DNA from: an uncultured Caldimonas sp.
GTDB taxonomy: Bacteria; Pseudomonadota; Gammaproteobacteria; Burkholderiales; Burkholderiaceae
Length of the DNA: 64,000 bases
Direction: 5' to 3'
Assembly: GCF_946480305.1 (NCBI RefSeq)
Contig: NZ_CAMLJQ010000002.1
Span: 1 to 64,000 of the forward strand
Each line of letters begins with the position of its first letter. Positions within the stretch are counted from its first letter, which is position 1. This document shows positions 1 through 8,153 of the stretch, piece by piece. The translations under genes were made by a program, and so were the position numbers. The notes under the pieces are model-generated. The model was not told the DNA's origin. It worked only from the letters and a program-made list of their open reading frames with translations, and did no database searches.

Positions 1-22
1 GGTCTTTCACGCCGGCCAGGTA

Positions 23-534
23 GCCCGCTGGCGCGGGGGTGGGGGCTGCGCAAGCTTGGTCTTTCGCGCCGGGAGTCCGCCCCGGCGGGCGGGTAACTTT
101 CTTCTGCTGGCTCAGAAGAAAGTCACCAAAGAAGAGAGCCTGAATGCAACACCATTCGGTTCGACCGTTGTGCTTCTTTGAGTCGGCCCGGCGGGCGGTT
201 GATCGCCGCCGTGCACGCTAGCAACACCAGCTCGTCCAACGTTTCGCGTCCGCTGCGCGAGACCCTCGACAAGTCAGCCGGAGCCCCCCCGAGGGCGATG
301 CGCAGCGAGCCCGAAACACAAATGGAGCCGTCGCTCGAGCTACTTCTGGCAGTCATCAACCGCCCACCGGACTGTGTCTCCGCAGCGAGTCCGACGAATG
401 TATGGTGTTGCATTCAGGCCCTTTGCTTTGGTGACTTTCATTTGGGCCAACAAATGAAAGTTACCCGCCCGCCGGGGCGGACTCCCGGCGCGAAAGACCA
501 AGCTTGCGCAGCCCCCACCCCCGCGCCAGCGGGC
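23..534. repeat. Large inverted repeat with 79-bp perfect arms; no gene in 1-563
   Basis: Positions 23-101 and 456-534 are exact reverse complements over 79 bases with no gap. Pairing continues inward less perfectly: about 118-160 pairs with 394-441, and 190-203 with 355-368. Only about 150 bases in the middle are unpaired. Short open frames cross this region but none resembles a protein. The arms contain a GGCGGGCGGGTAACTTTC-like segment and an AAAGTCACCAAAG-like segment, a type of intergenic repeat I associate with Burkholderiales genomes. It lies 29 bases beyond the stop codon of the minus-strand aminotransferase gene and could act as a terminator for it. Confidence 0.85.
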
Positions 535-563
535 AACACCGGGGAAAGCCCCCAGAGGCGGTG

Positions 564-1757
564 TCAGGCCAACACCGCCGCCATCGCCACAGCCACCGCC
601 TCAACGTTGTGCTGATTCAACCCCGCCACACACATCCGCCCCGACCGCACGAGATACACCCCATGCTCCTCCCGCAGCCGATCCACCTGCTCGGGCGACA
701 ACCCCGTGTAGCTGAACATCCCCCGCTGCGTCAGGAAGTAGTCGAAGTTGCGCCCCGGCAGCTTCGCACTCAGCACTGCATGCAAACGCGAGCGCATCGC
801 CTTGATGCGCTCGCGCATGCCGCCCAGCTCGGCGGCCCAGCGCTCGTACAGCGCGGGCGTGCTCAGCACCTTCGCGACCACCTGGCCGCCGTGCGTGGGC
901 GGGCTCGAGTAATTGCGGCGCACTGCGGCCTTGAGCTGCCCCAGCACCAACCCGGCTTGAGCCGCATCCGGGCACACCACGCTCAGGCCGCCGCAACGCT
1001 CGCCGTAGATCGAGAAGCTCTTCGAGAAAGAGCTGGCGACGAAGAAGCTGACGCCGGCGTCGGCCAGCGCGCGGATCGCGTAGGCGTCCTCCTCGATGCC
1101 GTCGCCGAAGCCCTGGTACGCGATGTCGACGTACGGCAGCAGCTGGCGCTCGCGGATCACCGGGATCAGGGCGGCCCACTGCTCCTTCGACAGGTCGACG
1201 CCGGTCGGGTTGTGGCAGCACGCGTGCAACAAGACGATGCTCTGGGCCGGCAGGGTCTTGATCGTCGCGAGCATCTCGTCGAACTTCACGCCGCCGGTTT
1301 CGGCGTCGTAGTACGGATACGTGTTCACCGTGAAGCCGGCGCCTTCGAACATCGCGCGGTGGTTGTCCCACGTGGGGTCGCTGACCCACACCTGGGAGTT
1401 GCCGAAGTAGCGGTGCAGGAAGTCGCCACCGACCTTCAGGCCGCCGGAGCCGCCGATGGTCTGCAAGGTGGCGATGCGGCCGCTCTTCACGGCCTCGTGC
1501 TCGGCGCCGAACAACAGGTGCTGCACGGCCTGGCGGTAGTTGGCGGCGCCTTCCATCGGCTGGTACGGGCGCGGGCCGATGTTCTGCAGCAGCGAAGCTT
1601 CGGCCTCGCGCACGGCGCTCATCACCGGCAGGCGGCCGGCGTCGTCGAAGTAGATGCCGATGCTGAGGTTGATCTTGTTCGGACGCGGGTCCTTCTGGAA
1701 GTTCTCGTTCAGGGTCAGGATCGGGTCGCCGGCGTACGGGTCGACGTGCTGGAACAT
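564..1757 (-). CDS. tyrB: Aromatic amino acid aminotransferase (aspartate aminotransferase family I)
   Basis: Predicted 397-residue pyridoxal-phosphate enzyme that transfers amino groups between aromatic amino acids (or aspartate) and 2-oxoglutarate in the cytoplasm. Visible landmarks are the N183-P-T-G motif, D211 in the YVDIAY segment, the Schiff-base lysine K246 in SSFSKSFS, and R254 in YGERCGG. This arrangement and length match the TyrB/AspC group; SFSKxFSxYGER favours TyrB. The ATG at 1757 has a GAGGAGAT ribosome binding site. The start overlaps the 3' end of the upstream hydroxylase gene by 43 bases, so the two may be co-transcribed. The exact substrate preference (aspartate versus tyrosine/phenylalanine) cannot be told from sequence alone. 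Confidence 0.93.
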   Translation of the reverse strand: MFQHVDPYAGDPILTLNENFQKDPRPNKINLSIGIYFDDAGRLPVMSAVREAEASLLQNIGPRPYQPMEGAANYRQAVQHLLFGAEHEAVKSGRIATLQTIGGSGGLKVGGDFLHRYFGNSQVWVSDPTWDNHRAMFEGAGFTVNTYPYYDAETGGVKFDEMLATIKTLPAQSIVLLHACCHNPTGVDLSKEQWAALIPVIRERQLLPYVDIAYQGFGDGIEEDAYAIRALADAGVSFFVASSFSKSFSIYGERCGGLSVVCPDAAQAGLVLGQLKAAVRRNYSSPPTHGGQVVAKVLSTPALYERWAAELGGMRERIKAMRSRLHAVLSAKLPGRNFDYFLTQRGMFSYTGLSPEQVDRLREEHGVYLVRSGRMCVAGLNQHNVEAVAVAMAAVLA

Positions 1758-2680
1758 GGGATCTCCTCAGGTGTGAACCCGGGATTATCCGGCGCACGCC
1801 CCGTGGATGCTGCCGTTTGCACGCGCCGCAGCGGATACCACCACCAGGCGCGCAGATCCCGGAGCGACGGATACTCGGCCGGCGCTGCCAGGCCCACCTG
1901 CCGGGGCTCGGCGGTCTCGCGGTAGCGGAAGGTGCCGAACACCTGGTCCCACAGCGGCAGCGCGGTGCCGAAGTTGAGCGCCTCCTCGACCACGTCGCCA
2001 TGGTGGCGGCGGTGCAGCTCGGCGGTGCCGATCACGTAGTTGAGCCAGCCCATCGTGCCCGTGGTGTTGGCATGCGTGGCAAAGGCCTGGGCCTGCGAGT
2101 ACACGCCGGCGTACACCACCGCTTCCGGTGAAAAGCCGAGCAGCAACAGCGGCAGCACGCGCGCCACGTCGGCGAGCACCACGTTGAGCGGGTGGATCGT
2201 CACGTTGTTGGAGACGTTCACCGCCGGCGGCGCATGGTGCAACGCATGCACGCGCCACAGCCACCCGCCCGCATGCTCCCAGCGGTGCACCCAGTACGCG
2301 CCGAATTCGCCGACGACCAGTGCCAGCGGCACGGCCAGCCACAGGGGCAGCGCGCCGAAGAACGCGGGTGCCGGCAGCCAGGTGCCCAGCAGCACCGCGG
2401 TGCCGCGCACGGCCCACTTGGCGGCGCTGTCGGCCACGGCGGCAGCGAGGAACCAGGTGCCGTCACGGCGCAGATCGGTGCGTGTGGGCACCCACTCGCT
2501 GCGGTGAGGCCGCAACCACTCGAACCAGGCCAGCCAGGCGATCGTGCCCAGCGTGGCCAGCAGCGCCACGGGCGCCGCCGCCCATCCCATCAGCCGGGCA
2601 GTGACCAGCCAGGCCGTCACCCCGGCAAGCAGACCCAGGTGGGCGCCGTTCCAGCAAGGGCGCGTATGCTGCGCGTTCAT
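1715..2680 (-). CDS. Sterol desaturase/fatty acid hydroxylase family membrane protein
   Basis: Predicted 321-residue integral membrane di-iron enzyme. The three histidine boxes of the fatty acid hydroxylase superfamily are all present: H132xxxH136, H145xxH148H149 and H223xxH226H227. An additional conserved-looking His lies in TIHPLN (H163). Hydrophobic segments occur around residues 13-56, 78-100 and 108-130, before and between the boxes. Such proteins hydroxylate or desaturate lipids, carotenoids or sterol-like compounds; the substrate here is not apparent. The ATG at 2680 is preceded by GGAGGACGA. The last 14 codons overlap the start of the aminotransferase gene in another frame. It is divergent from a Crp/Fnr regulator that may control it. 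Confidence 0.88.
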   Translation of the reverse strand: MNAQHTRPCWNGAHLGLLAGVTAWLVTARLMGWAAAPVALLATLGTIAWLAWFEWLRPHRSEWVPTRTDLRRDGTWFLAAAVADSAAKWAVRGTAVLLGTWLPAPAFFGALPLWLAVPLALVVGEFGAYWVHRWEHAGGWLWRVHALHHAPPAVNVSNNVTIHPLNVVLADVARVLPLLLLGFSPEAVVYAGVYSQAQAFATHANTTGTMGWLNYVIGTAELHRRHHGDVVEEALNFGTALPLWDQVFGTFRYRETAEPRQVGLAAPAEYPSLRDLRAWWWYPLRRVQTAASTGRAPDNPGFTPEEIPCSSTSTRTPATRS

Positions 2681-2744
2681 TCGTCCTCCATGCCATGCAA
2701 GTCACTCGATGGCGGCATGGTGCGCAAACCGATCTCCCGCCGCA

Positions 2745-2758
2745 TTAACCCCGGTTAA
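2745..2758. promoter_or_regulatory. Candidate operator, TTAACC-N2-GGTTAA
   Basis: A perfect 6-bp inverted repeat with a 2-base spacer lies between the divergent hydroxylase and Crp/Fnr genes, ending 4 bases before the chosen ATG of the regulator. It does not match the canonical Fnr or Crp half sites. Autoregulation by the neighbouring protein is an inference. Confidence 0.4.
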
Positions 2759-2762
2759 CCCG

Positions 2763-3368
2763 ATGGCCCGAAACGACCTCACCCGCAGCTGCCTGGCGTG
2801 CCAGCCGGAGTTCGACGCACTGGTCGCCGCGTCACCCGAAGTGGCGCGCCGCTGGGCGGCACTGCCGCGGCGGCGCTTCGAGCCGGGCGACGCCTTGCTG
2901 CGTCAGGGCGAGACGGCCGCGGCCGTCTGGATGGTGCAGCGAGGTCTGGTGCGCTGCTATTACCTGGGAGAAGACGGCACCGAGCGCAACCGCTCCTTCC
3001 AGGCGGAAGGCGCGTGGGTGGGATGCGGTGCGCCGCCCCGGCCGAGCACCAGCCCCTTCACGATCGAGGCGCTGGAGGCCACCGACGTGGTGGAGATGTC
3101 GTACGTGGAACTCGCCACCTGCCTGGCCGACGTGCCTGGCGCGCGCGCGGTGCTGGACGACGGCATCGGCAGCCTGTTGTCGCGCCAAGCCACGCGCGAG
3201 GCCGAGCTGCTGCTGCTCGATGCGACGCAGCGCTACCAGGCCTTCCTGCAGGAATACGACGACCTGGCGCCGCGCATTCCGCTGCACCACGTGGCGAGCT
3301 ACCTGGGCATCACCAACGTGGCGTTGTCGCGCATCCGCGCGCGGCTGGGCATGGTGGCGGCGCGTTGA
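2763..3368 (+). CDS. Crp/Fnr-family transcriptional regulator
   Basis: Predicted 201-residue regulator. Residues roughly 15-130 look like a cyclic-nucleotide-binding beta-barrel (FEPGDALLRQGETAAAVWMV followed by GLVRCYYLGEDG). The C-terminus reads as a winged helix-turn-helix (IPLHHVASYLGITNVALSRIR). There is no Fnr-type N-terminal cysteine cluster; only one CxxC is present near residues 9-12 (SCLACQ), so an iron-sulfur role is unlikely but not excluded. The frame is open further upstream to 2544, but that would overlap the divergent gene, so ATG 2763 is preferred although its ribosome binding site is weak. It ends 7 bases from the convergent glutathione peroxidase gene. Confidence 0.85.
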   Translation: MARNDLTRSCLACQPEFDALVAASPEVARRWAALPRRRFEPGDALLRQGETAAAVWMVQRGLVRCYYLGEDGTERNRSFQAEGAWVGCGAPPRPSTSPFTIEALEATDVVEMSYVELATCLADVPGARAVLDDGIGSLLSRQATREAELLLLDATQRYQAFLQEYDDLAPRIPLHHVASYLGITNVALSRIRARLGMVAAR

Positions 3369-3375
3369 GGCAACC

Positions 3376-3861
3376 TCACGCGGCCAGCGCGCGTTCGACG
3401 TCAGCCTTGAGCGACTCCGGCGTGTCGGTCGGCGCATAGCGCTTGAGCACCGTGCCGTCGCGGCCGACCAGGAACTTCGTGAAGTTCCACTTGATGGCCT
3501 TGGTGCCGAGCAGGCCCGGCGCCTCGGCGGTGAGCCAGCGGTACAGCGGGTGGGCGTCGGCGCCGTTCACGTCGACCTTCTTCATCATCGGGAAGCTGAC
3601 GCCGTAGTTCAGCGAGCAGAACGACGAGATCTCGGCATCGCTGCCCGGGTCCTGCTGGCCGAACTGGTTGCACGGAAAACCCAGCACCACGAGGCCCCGC
3701 TCGCGATACGCCTCCCACAACTGCTCCAGCCCGGTGAACTGCGGCGTGAAGCCGCACTGGCTGGCGGTGTTGACGATCAGCAGCACCTTGCCGCGGTAAT
3801 CGGCCAGAGAGACCGGCTTGCCGTCGATGCTGCTGGCTTCGAAGTCGTAGACGCTGGTCAT
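3376..3861 (-). CDS. Glutathione peroxidase (cysteine type)
   Basis: Predicted 161-residue cytoplasmic thiol peroxidase that reduces hydroperoxides with glutathione or thioredoxin. The signature NTASQCGFT has the peroxidatic Cys36 in place of selenocysteine. The remaining catalytic tetrad is visible as Gln69/70 in FPCNQFGQQ and W125-N126 in KWNFTKFLV. Length is normal for bacterial BtuE/Gpx proteins. The ATG at 3861 was chosen because the family begins with this short segment before YDFEASSIDG; the open frame extends upstream without resemblance. The gene is convergent with the Crp/Fnr regulator. Confidence 0.93.
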   Translation of the reverse strand: MTSVYDFEASSIDGKPVSLADYRGKVLLIVNTASQCGFTPQFTGLEQLWEAYRERGLVVLGFPCNQFGQQDPGSDAEISSFCSLNYGVSFPMMKKVDVNGADAHPLYRWLTAEAPGLLGTKAIKWNFTKFLVGRDGTVLKRYAPTDTPESLKADVERALAA

Positions 3862-4069
3862 TTCGAGGGCTCCCGCTCGGGCTGGAAAAGGTGCGCGTGA
3901 TCTTAAGGCGCCCGACGGTTTCGGGCACGGTGTCGCCTTTGCAGGGGACGCGCCGTGCCGGTGTCCCCCCGAGGTGTGGGCTTGACGCTTCCCCCCGCGA
4001 GCGCAGAACATGCTGTTACGTTTTTCCCGTCGCGGCGCGCGCTTGCCTCTCGCCGCAGGAGCAAGCCAA

Positions 4070-4963
4070 ATGAGCATCCGCTACCGGGTGGCCGTCCAGG
4101 GGTTCAGTGCCTTCGAGAAGGCGACGTTCGAGTCGTTCTTCCGGCTTGCGGCACGCCGCGACCCGGCCTACGAGTACGTCACCGAGCTGCAGCAGGCCGA
4201 CTTCGTGATCGTCGACGCCGACCAGGCCGAGGCGTTGCTGGCCGTCGAAGGTGTGGGGAGGCTGCGACAGTCGGTGTGCATCGGGGCGAAGTCCGCACCG
4301 GGTGCTGCCGCGCAGATGCCACGCCCGATCAACCTGATGAACCTGCTGCGCAAGCTCGACGAACTCGCGCGCGCGGTGGGCGGCGAGCAGATCCGCATCC
4401 CGCCGGCGGCCGAACCCGCGGTGCCGATCGCGCGCCTGCTGCCTGCACGGCCGCCCAGCGTCACCGATTTCCGCGACAGCAGCACCTTCAGCAACTCGGT
4501 GCTGGTCGAAGGCGACGAGAAGTTCGACCACATCCTCGTGGTCGACGACAGCGACGTGGCGCTGCGCTTCATGCAGACCCGGCTGCGCCGGTTCGGCTTC
4601 AAGGTGCACCTCGCTCGCAGCGGCGAGGAGGCGCTGGAGCGCCTGCTCGAACGTCAGTTCGAGTTCGTCTTCCTCGACGTGATGATGCAAGGCATGGACG
4701 GCTACCAGACCTGCAAGAGCATCAAGCGCGCGACCTGCCCGCCGGGGCGACGCACGCCGGTGGTCGTGATGCTGACCAGCCGTGCCAGCGCGGTCGACAA
4801 GATCCGCGGCACCCTGGCCGGCTGCGACGCCTACCTGACCAAACCGCTGGTCGAAGACGAACTGGTGCGCGTGATCGGCGAGCACGATGCGGTGTTCCAG
4901 CGCGGTTTCGAGAGCACGGTGGCCGGCGTCGCCACCACGCTGCAGCACGCAGCCGACCACTGA
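4070..4963 (+). CDS. Response regulator with atypical N-terminal domain (Pil/Chp-type chemosensory cluster)
   Basis: Predicted 297-residue protein and first gene of a four-gene chemosensory cluster. The C-terminal half (about 155-285) is a canonical receiver: acidic pair in VVDDS, phosphoacceptor D203 in FLDVMM, Thr in MLTSRA and Lys in LTKPL. The first roughly 110 residues form a separate domain beginning VAVQGFSAFEK, with alternating hydrophobic strands and a PRPINLMNLLRKLDEL helix. This looks like a degenerate receiver but lacks the acidic pocket. No output DNA-binding domain follows, as in PilG/PilH. The ATG at 4070 has AGGAG 9 bases upstream. An alternative start at 4010 has no ribosome binding site. 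Confidence 0.85.
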   Translation: MSIRYRVAVQGFSAFEKATFESFFRLAARRDPAYEYVTELQQADFVIVDADQAEALLAVEGVGRLRQSVCIGAKSAPGAAAQMPRPINLMNLLRKLDELARAVGGEQIRIPPAAEPAVPIARLLPARPPSVTDFRDSSTFSNSVLVEGDEKFDHILVVDDSDVALRFMQTRLRRFGFKVHLARSGEEALERLLERQFEFVFLDVMMQGMDGYQTCKSIKRATCPPGRRTPVVVMLTSRASAVDKIRGTLAGCDAYLTKPLVEDELVRVIGEHDAVFQRGFESTVAGVATTLQHAADH

Positions 4964-5039
4964 CGAGGCCGCGCAAACTCACCACGGGGGCCCGGTGCGC
5001 GATCTACACTGCGTACCACTTCAAAGCCGGACCGCCGCA

Positions 5040-5546
5040 GTGGATCTCGCCGCCCAGCCTCCCGCCCCCGCCCGACCCGACACCACCCCCTCATCGCCCG
5101 CCGAGGCGGGCGCGCTGGCCCAGGGGGTGCAATGCGGCCCCTGGCCGCTGGCGTTCCCGTTCAGCTGGGCACGCAGCATCGTCGAGGACTACGAACTCTC
5201 CGAAGTGCCGCACGCGCCATCATGGCTGCTCGGCGCCGCCAACGTCGATGGCCGGGTGGTGCCGGTGATCGAGCTTGCGCTCTACCTCGACCCGGCGTGG
5301 CGGCCTGAACCGGCGGCGACACCCATGCTGCTGGTGGGCGGCGAAGGCGAAGACGCGGCGGGCATCGTGTTCCGCGGACTGCCGGCCATTGCACGGGCGC
5401 AGCCCGAGGCCCCTGCGCCCGCGCTGCCCGCCGCGCTGGCGGAGTTCGTCACCGGCACCGCAGGCGACGGCAGCGGCCGACACTGGGCCATGGTCGACGC
5501 GCCCGCGCTGCTCGACGCGCTGTCGGCGGAGCTGGCCCTCGCCTGA
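5040..5546 (+). CDS. CheW-like chemotaxis coupling protein (PilI-like)
   Basis: Predicted 168-residue adaptor that would link the downstream MCP to the CheA-type kinase. Recognisable CheW features are the strand/turn LAFPFSWARSIVEDYELSEVPHAPSWLLGAANVDG, read here in pieces: SEVPHAPSWLLGAANVDGRV then VPVIELALYL. The first 30 residues are Pro/Ala-rich and low complexity. The start is uncertain: GTG 5040 is preferred because it begins shortly after the preceding gene and avoids overlap, but no strong ribosome binding site is seen, and the frame is open from 4887. It lies between the response regulator and the MCP in the same orientation. Confidence 0.75.
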   Translation: MDLAAQPPAPARPDTTPSSPAEAGALAQGVQCGPWPLAFPFSWARSIVEDYELSEVPHAPSWLLGAANVDGRVVPVIELALYLDPAWRPEPAATPMLLVGGEGEDAAGIVFRGLPAIARAQPEAPAPALPAALAEFVTGTAGDGSGRHWAMVDAPALLDALSAELALA

Positions 5547-5593
5547 CACCGCGTGAACATCCGTCTCGCAGAACGACCACGAGGGAAACACCG

Positions 5594-8116
5594 ATGAACA
5601 TGCGCCAGAAACTGCTGCTGGCCGGGGGCGGCCTGGGCCTGCTCGGGGCGGTGGTCGCCGCCGCGGTGCTGGCGCTGGGCGCGCGCGACCTCGCCGGTGC
5701 CGGGGCGGACGAGCAGGTGCTGCAACAACTCACCGCGCGCCGCGACCTGCAGGCTGCCGCGGTGCGCCAGCAGTTCGGCATGCGGGTCGCCGCGCTGCGC
5801 ACGCTGGCGGCGCAACAGAGCACGGTCGAGGCGCTCAAGCAGTTCAAGACCGCCACGGCCGCGATGCGCGATGCCGCGGCCCCCGTGGGCAGCGGGCCCG
5901 CCCTGCGCGAAGAGATGCTGGCGTGGTTGCCGCAGCAGTTCGAGCCCGAGTGGGCCCGCCACAACGTCGACAAGCTGCCCGACCTCGGCAAGGCCATCGC
6001 CGCGCGTCCGCTGCTGACGGCCCAGTTGCAGCAGGCCTACGTCGTGCGCAACCCCCAGCCGCCGGGCGCCAAGGACCAGATGGTGTTCCCCGACACGCCC
6101 TCGCCCTATGCCCAGGTGCATGCGCAGCACCACCGCGCCTTCGGTCTTGCGCAGGATCAGTTCGAACTGCAGGACCTGCTGCTGATCGACAACGAGACCG
6201 ACCTCATCGTCTACACGGTCGCAAAAGACCTCGACTTCGCCACCTCACTGAACGACGGCATCGCGATGGGCACCGCGTTGGCCGACGCCTACGGGCGGGT
6301 ACGCCGCGCCAAGGCACCGGGCGACCTCGCGCTGTCCGACGCCGCGCCTTACCTGCCGGCCGCCAACCGCCTGGTGGTGTTCGCCGCAGTGCCCGTGTTC
6401 GATGGCGACGCGCAGGTCGGCGTGCTCGCCTGGCGCGCCGGCATCGAGCGACTCACCGCGCCGCTGATTGCGCCGCCCGCCGCCGGCACCCCACCAGCGC
6501 CGCCGGCCCGGCCGGTGCCCGACACCTATCTCGTCGGCGCCGACAAGCGCCTGCGCAGCGACCCGCCTGCCCTGCGCGCCAACGCGGCCGCCTACCTCGA
6601 CGCACGCCCCGGCCTGGCCGGCGACACGAAGACACTCGCCCAGCACCGCAGCAGCGGCGTCGGCCTGCTGCCGGCCGACACGCCGGCCGTGAACGCCGCG
6701 CTCGGCGGCCAGACGGGCACGATGCAGTACGACAACGCCGACGGCCAGCCGCTGCTTGCCGCCTACGCACCGCTCGCGGTCGACGGACTGCGCTGGGCGG
6801 TGGTCTCCACGCTGCCGCGCCAGCAGGATGCCGTGCAGGCCTTGGTGAGCGGGCTGGCCGGGCGGGCGCTGCTCGCCGCGGTAGCAGCGATGGTGCTCGG
6901 CGCCGGGCTGATGGCATGGTTTGCCCGGCGCACGCTGCAACCGCTCGGCGTGCTGCAGGCCACCGTGGCACGACTGACCCGCGGCGAGATGCAGGCGCGC
7001 ACGCAACTCGCGCCCAACGACGAGTTCGGCGAAGTCGGTCACTCGCTCGACCGGCTGCTCGACGGCCGCCTGGCGCAACTCGACCAGGCCGCGCGCGAGA
7101 ACGAGTCGCTGAACCAGTCGGTGGTCGGCCTGCTGCAGACCGTGTTCCAGATGTCCAACAAGGACCTCGCCGCGCGCGCCGAAGTGACCGAAGACATCAT
7201 CGGCACGCTCTCCTCGTCGATCAACCAGCTCGGCGACGAGATGAGCGTCACGCTGGCCGAGGTGCAGCAGATCGCCGAGCAGGTGCGCGCCGCTTGCGAG
7301 TTCGTCGGCGAGCAGGCGGTGCGCGTCGACGACACGGCGCAACAGGAGCGTGCCGCACTCGAGGCCATGGCCTCCACCTTGAACCAGGCCACCTACCAGC
7401 TCGCACAGGTGGCGGCACTGTCGCACAACAGCAGCGAGGCGGCGGAACATGCCTCCGGCGCCACGGAAGCGGCGCTGAGCGTCGTGCAGCAGACCGTGCA
7501 TGGCATGGAGCTGCTGCGCGAGTCGATCGCCGAGATGGAGAAGCGCTTCAAGCGCCTGGGCGAGCGCAGCCAGGAGATCTCCTCCGTCGTCAACCTGATC
7601 AACTCGATCTCGGAGCGCACCCACGTGCTCGCACTCAACGCCTCGATGCAGGCCGCCGCGGCCGGCGAGGCAGGGCGCGGCTTCGCAATGGTGGCCGAAG
7701 AGGTGCAGAGGCTCTCGGAGTCGGCCCGCCAGGCCACCGCGCAGATCGCGCAGATGGTGCAGAGCATCCAGGTCGAGACCGGCGACACGCTGATCACGGT
7801 GAACCGGCTCATTTCGCAGGTGGTGCGGCAGTCGGAGCAGGCCCAGCAGGCCGGCGCGCAAATGGCGGCCACGCGCGAGGCCACCGTGGAGCTGATCAAC
7901 CTGGTGCGGCAGATCGCCGCCTTCTCGGAACAACAAGCCACGCTCGCGCGCGACCTGCGCATGGGCGTGGAGCAACTCAACCGCGGCTCGGAGCAGACCA
8001 TCCTCGCGATCGAGCAGCAGACCGAATCGACCGCCACGCTGGTGGAGTTTGCGCAGCGGCTGTCGGAATCCGTGGGCCAGTTCAAGCTGCCCGCGCCGGA
8101 GGACACGATCCAGTGA
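5594..8116 (+). CDS. Methyl-accepting chemotaxis protein (PilJ-like)
   Basis: Predicted 840-residue inner-membrane receptor. A first membrane segment lies at about 7-29, followed by a long periplasmic region to about 415, a second membrane segment at about 418-440, a HAMP region (LQPLGVLQATVARLTRGEMQ), then a long coiled-coil signalling domain. The kinase-contact hairpin reads ISERTHVLALNASMQAA with AGEAGRGFAMVAEEVQRLSE following, which resembles PilJ of type IV pilus systems more than flagellar MCPs. The periplasmic region is probably a double-Cache-type sensor; its ligand is unknown. Start ATG 5594 has a GAGGGAA ribosome binding site. The C-terminus lacks a CheR-docking pentapeptide. Confidence 0.9.
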   Translation: MNMRQKLLLAGGGLGLLGAVVAAAVLALGARDLAGAGADEQVLQQLTARRDLQAAAVRQQFGMRVAALRTLAAQQSTVEALKQFKTATAAMRDAAAPVGSGPALREEMLAWLPQQFEPEWARHNVDKLPDLGKAIAARPLLTAQLQQAYVVRNPQPPGAKDQMVFPDTPSPYAQVHAQHHRAFGLAQDQFELQDLLLIDNETDLIVYTVAKDLDFATSLNDGIAMGTALADAYGRVRRAKAPGDLALSDAAPYLPAANRLVVFAAVPVFDGDAQVGVLAWRAGIERLTAPLIAPPAAGTPPAPPARPVPDTYLVGADKRLRSDPPALRANAAAYLDARPGLAGDTKTLAQHRSSGVGLLPADTPAVNAALGGQTGTMQYDNADGQPLLAAYAPLAVDGLRWAVVSTLPRQQDAVQALVSGLAGRALLAAVAAMVLGAGLMAWFARRTLQPLGVLQATVARLTRGEMQARTQLAPNDEFGEVGHSLDRLLDGRLAQLDQAARENESLNQSVVGLLQTVFQMSNKDLAARAEVTEDIIGTLSSSINQLGDEMSVTLAEVQQIAEQVRAACEFVGEQAVRVDDTAQQERAALEAMASTLNQATYQLAQVAALSHNSSEAAEHASGATEAALSVVQQTVHGMELLRESIAEMEKRFKRLGERSQEISSVVNLINSISERTHVLALNASMQAAAAGEAGRGFAMVAEEVQRLSESARQATAQIAQMVQSIQVETGDTLITVNRLISQVVRQSEQAQQAGAQMAATREATVELINLVRQIAAFSEQQATLARDLRMGVEQLNRGSEQTILAIEQQTESTATLVEFAQRLSESVGQFKLPAPEDTIQ

Positions 8117-8153
8117 CGCCCTCAACGAGTCACCACACGGCGCGAGGCCGCGC

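Noticed and set aside
1..563. CRISPR array
   Set aside because: The repetition is a single inverted pair, not regularly spaced direct repeats; no cas genes are present.
504..2001. Long open frames opposite and across the aminotransferase gene, on both strands
   Set aside because: They are frame shadows of tyrB in very GC-rich DNA; composition is Arg/Ala/Pro-rich and no domain is seen.
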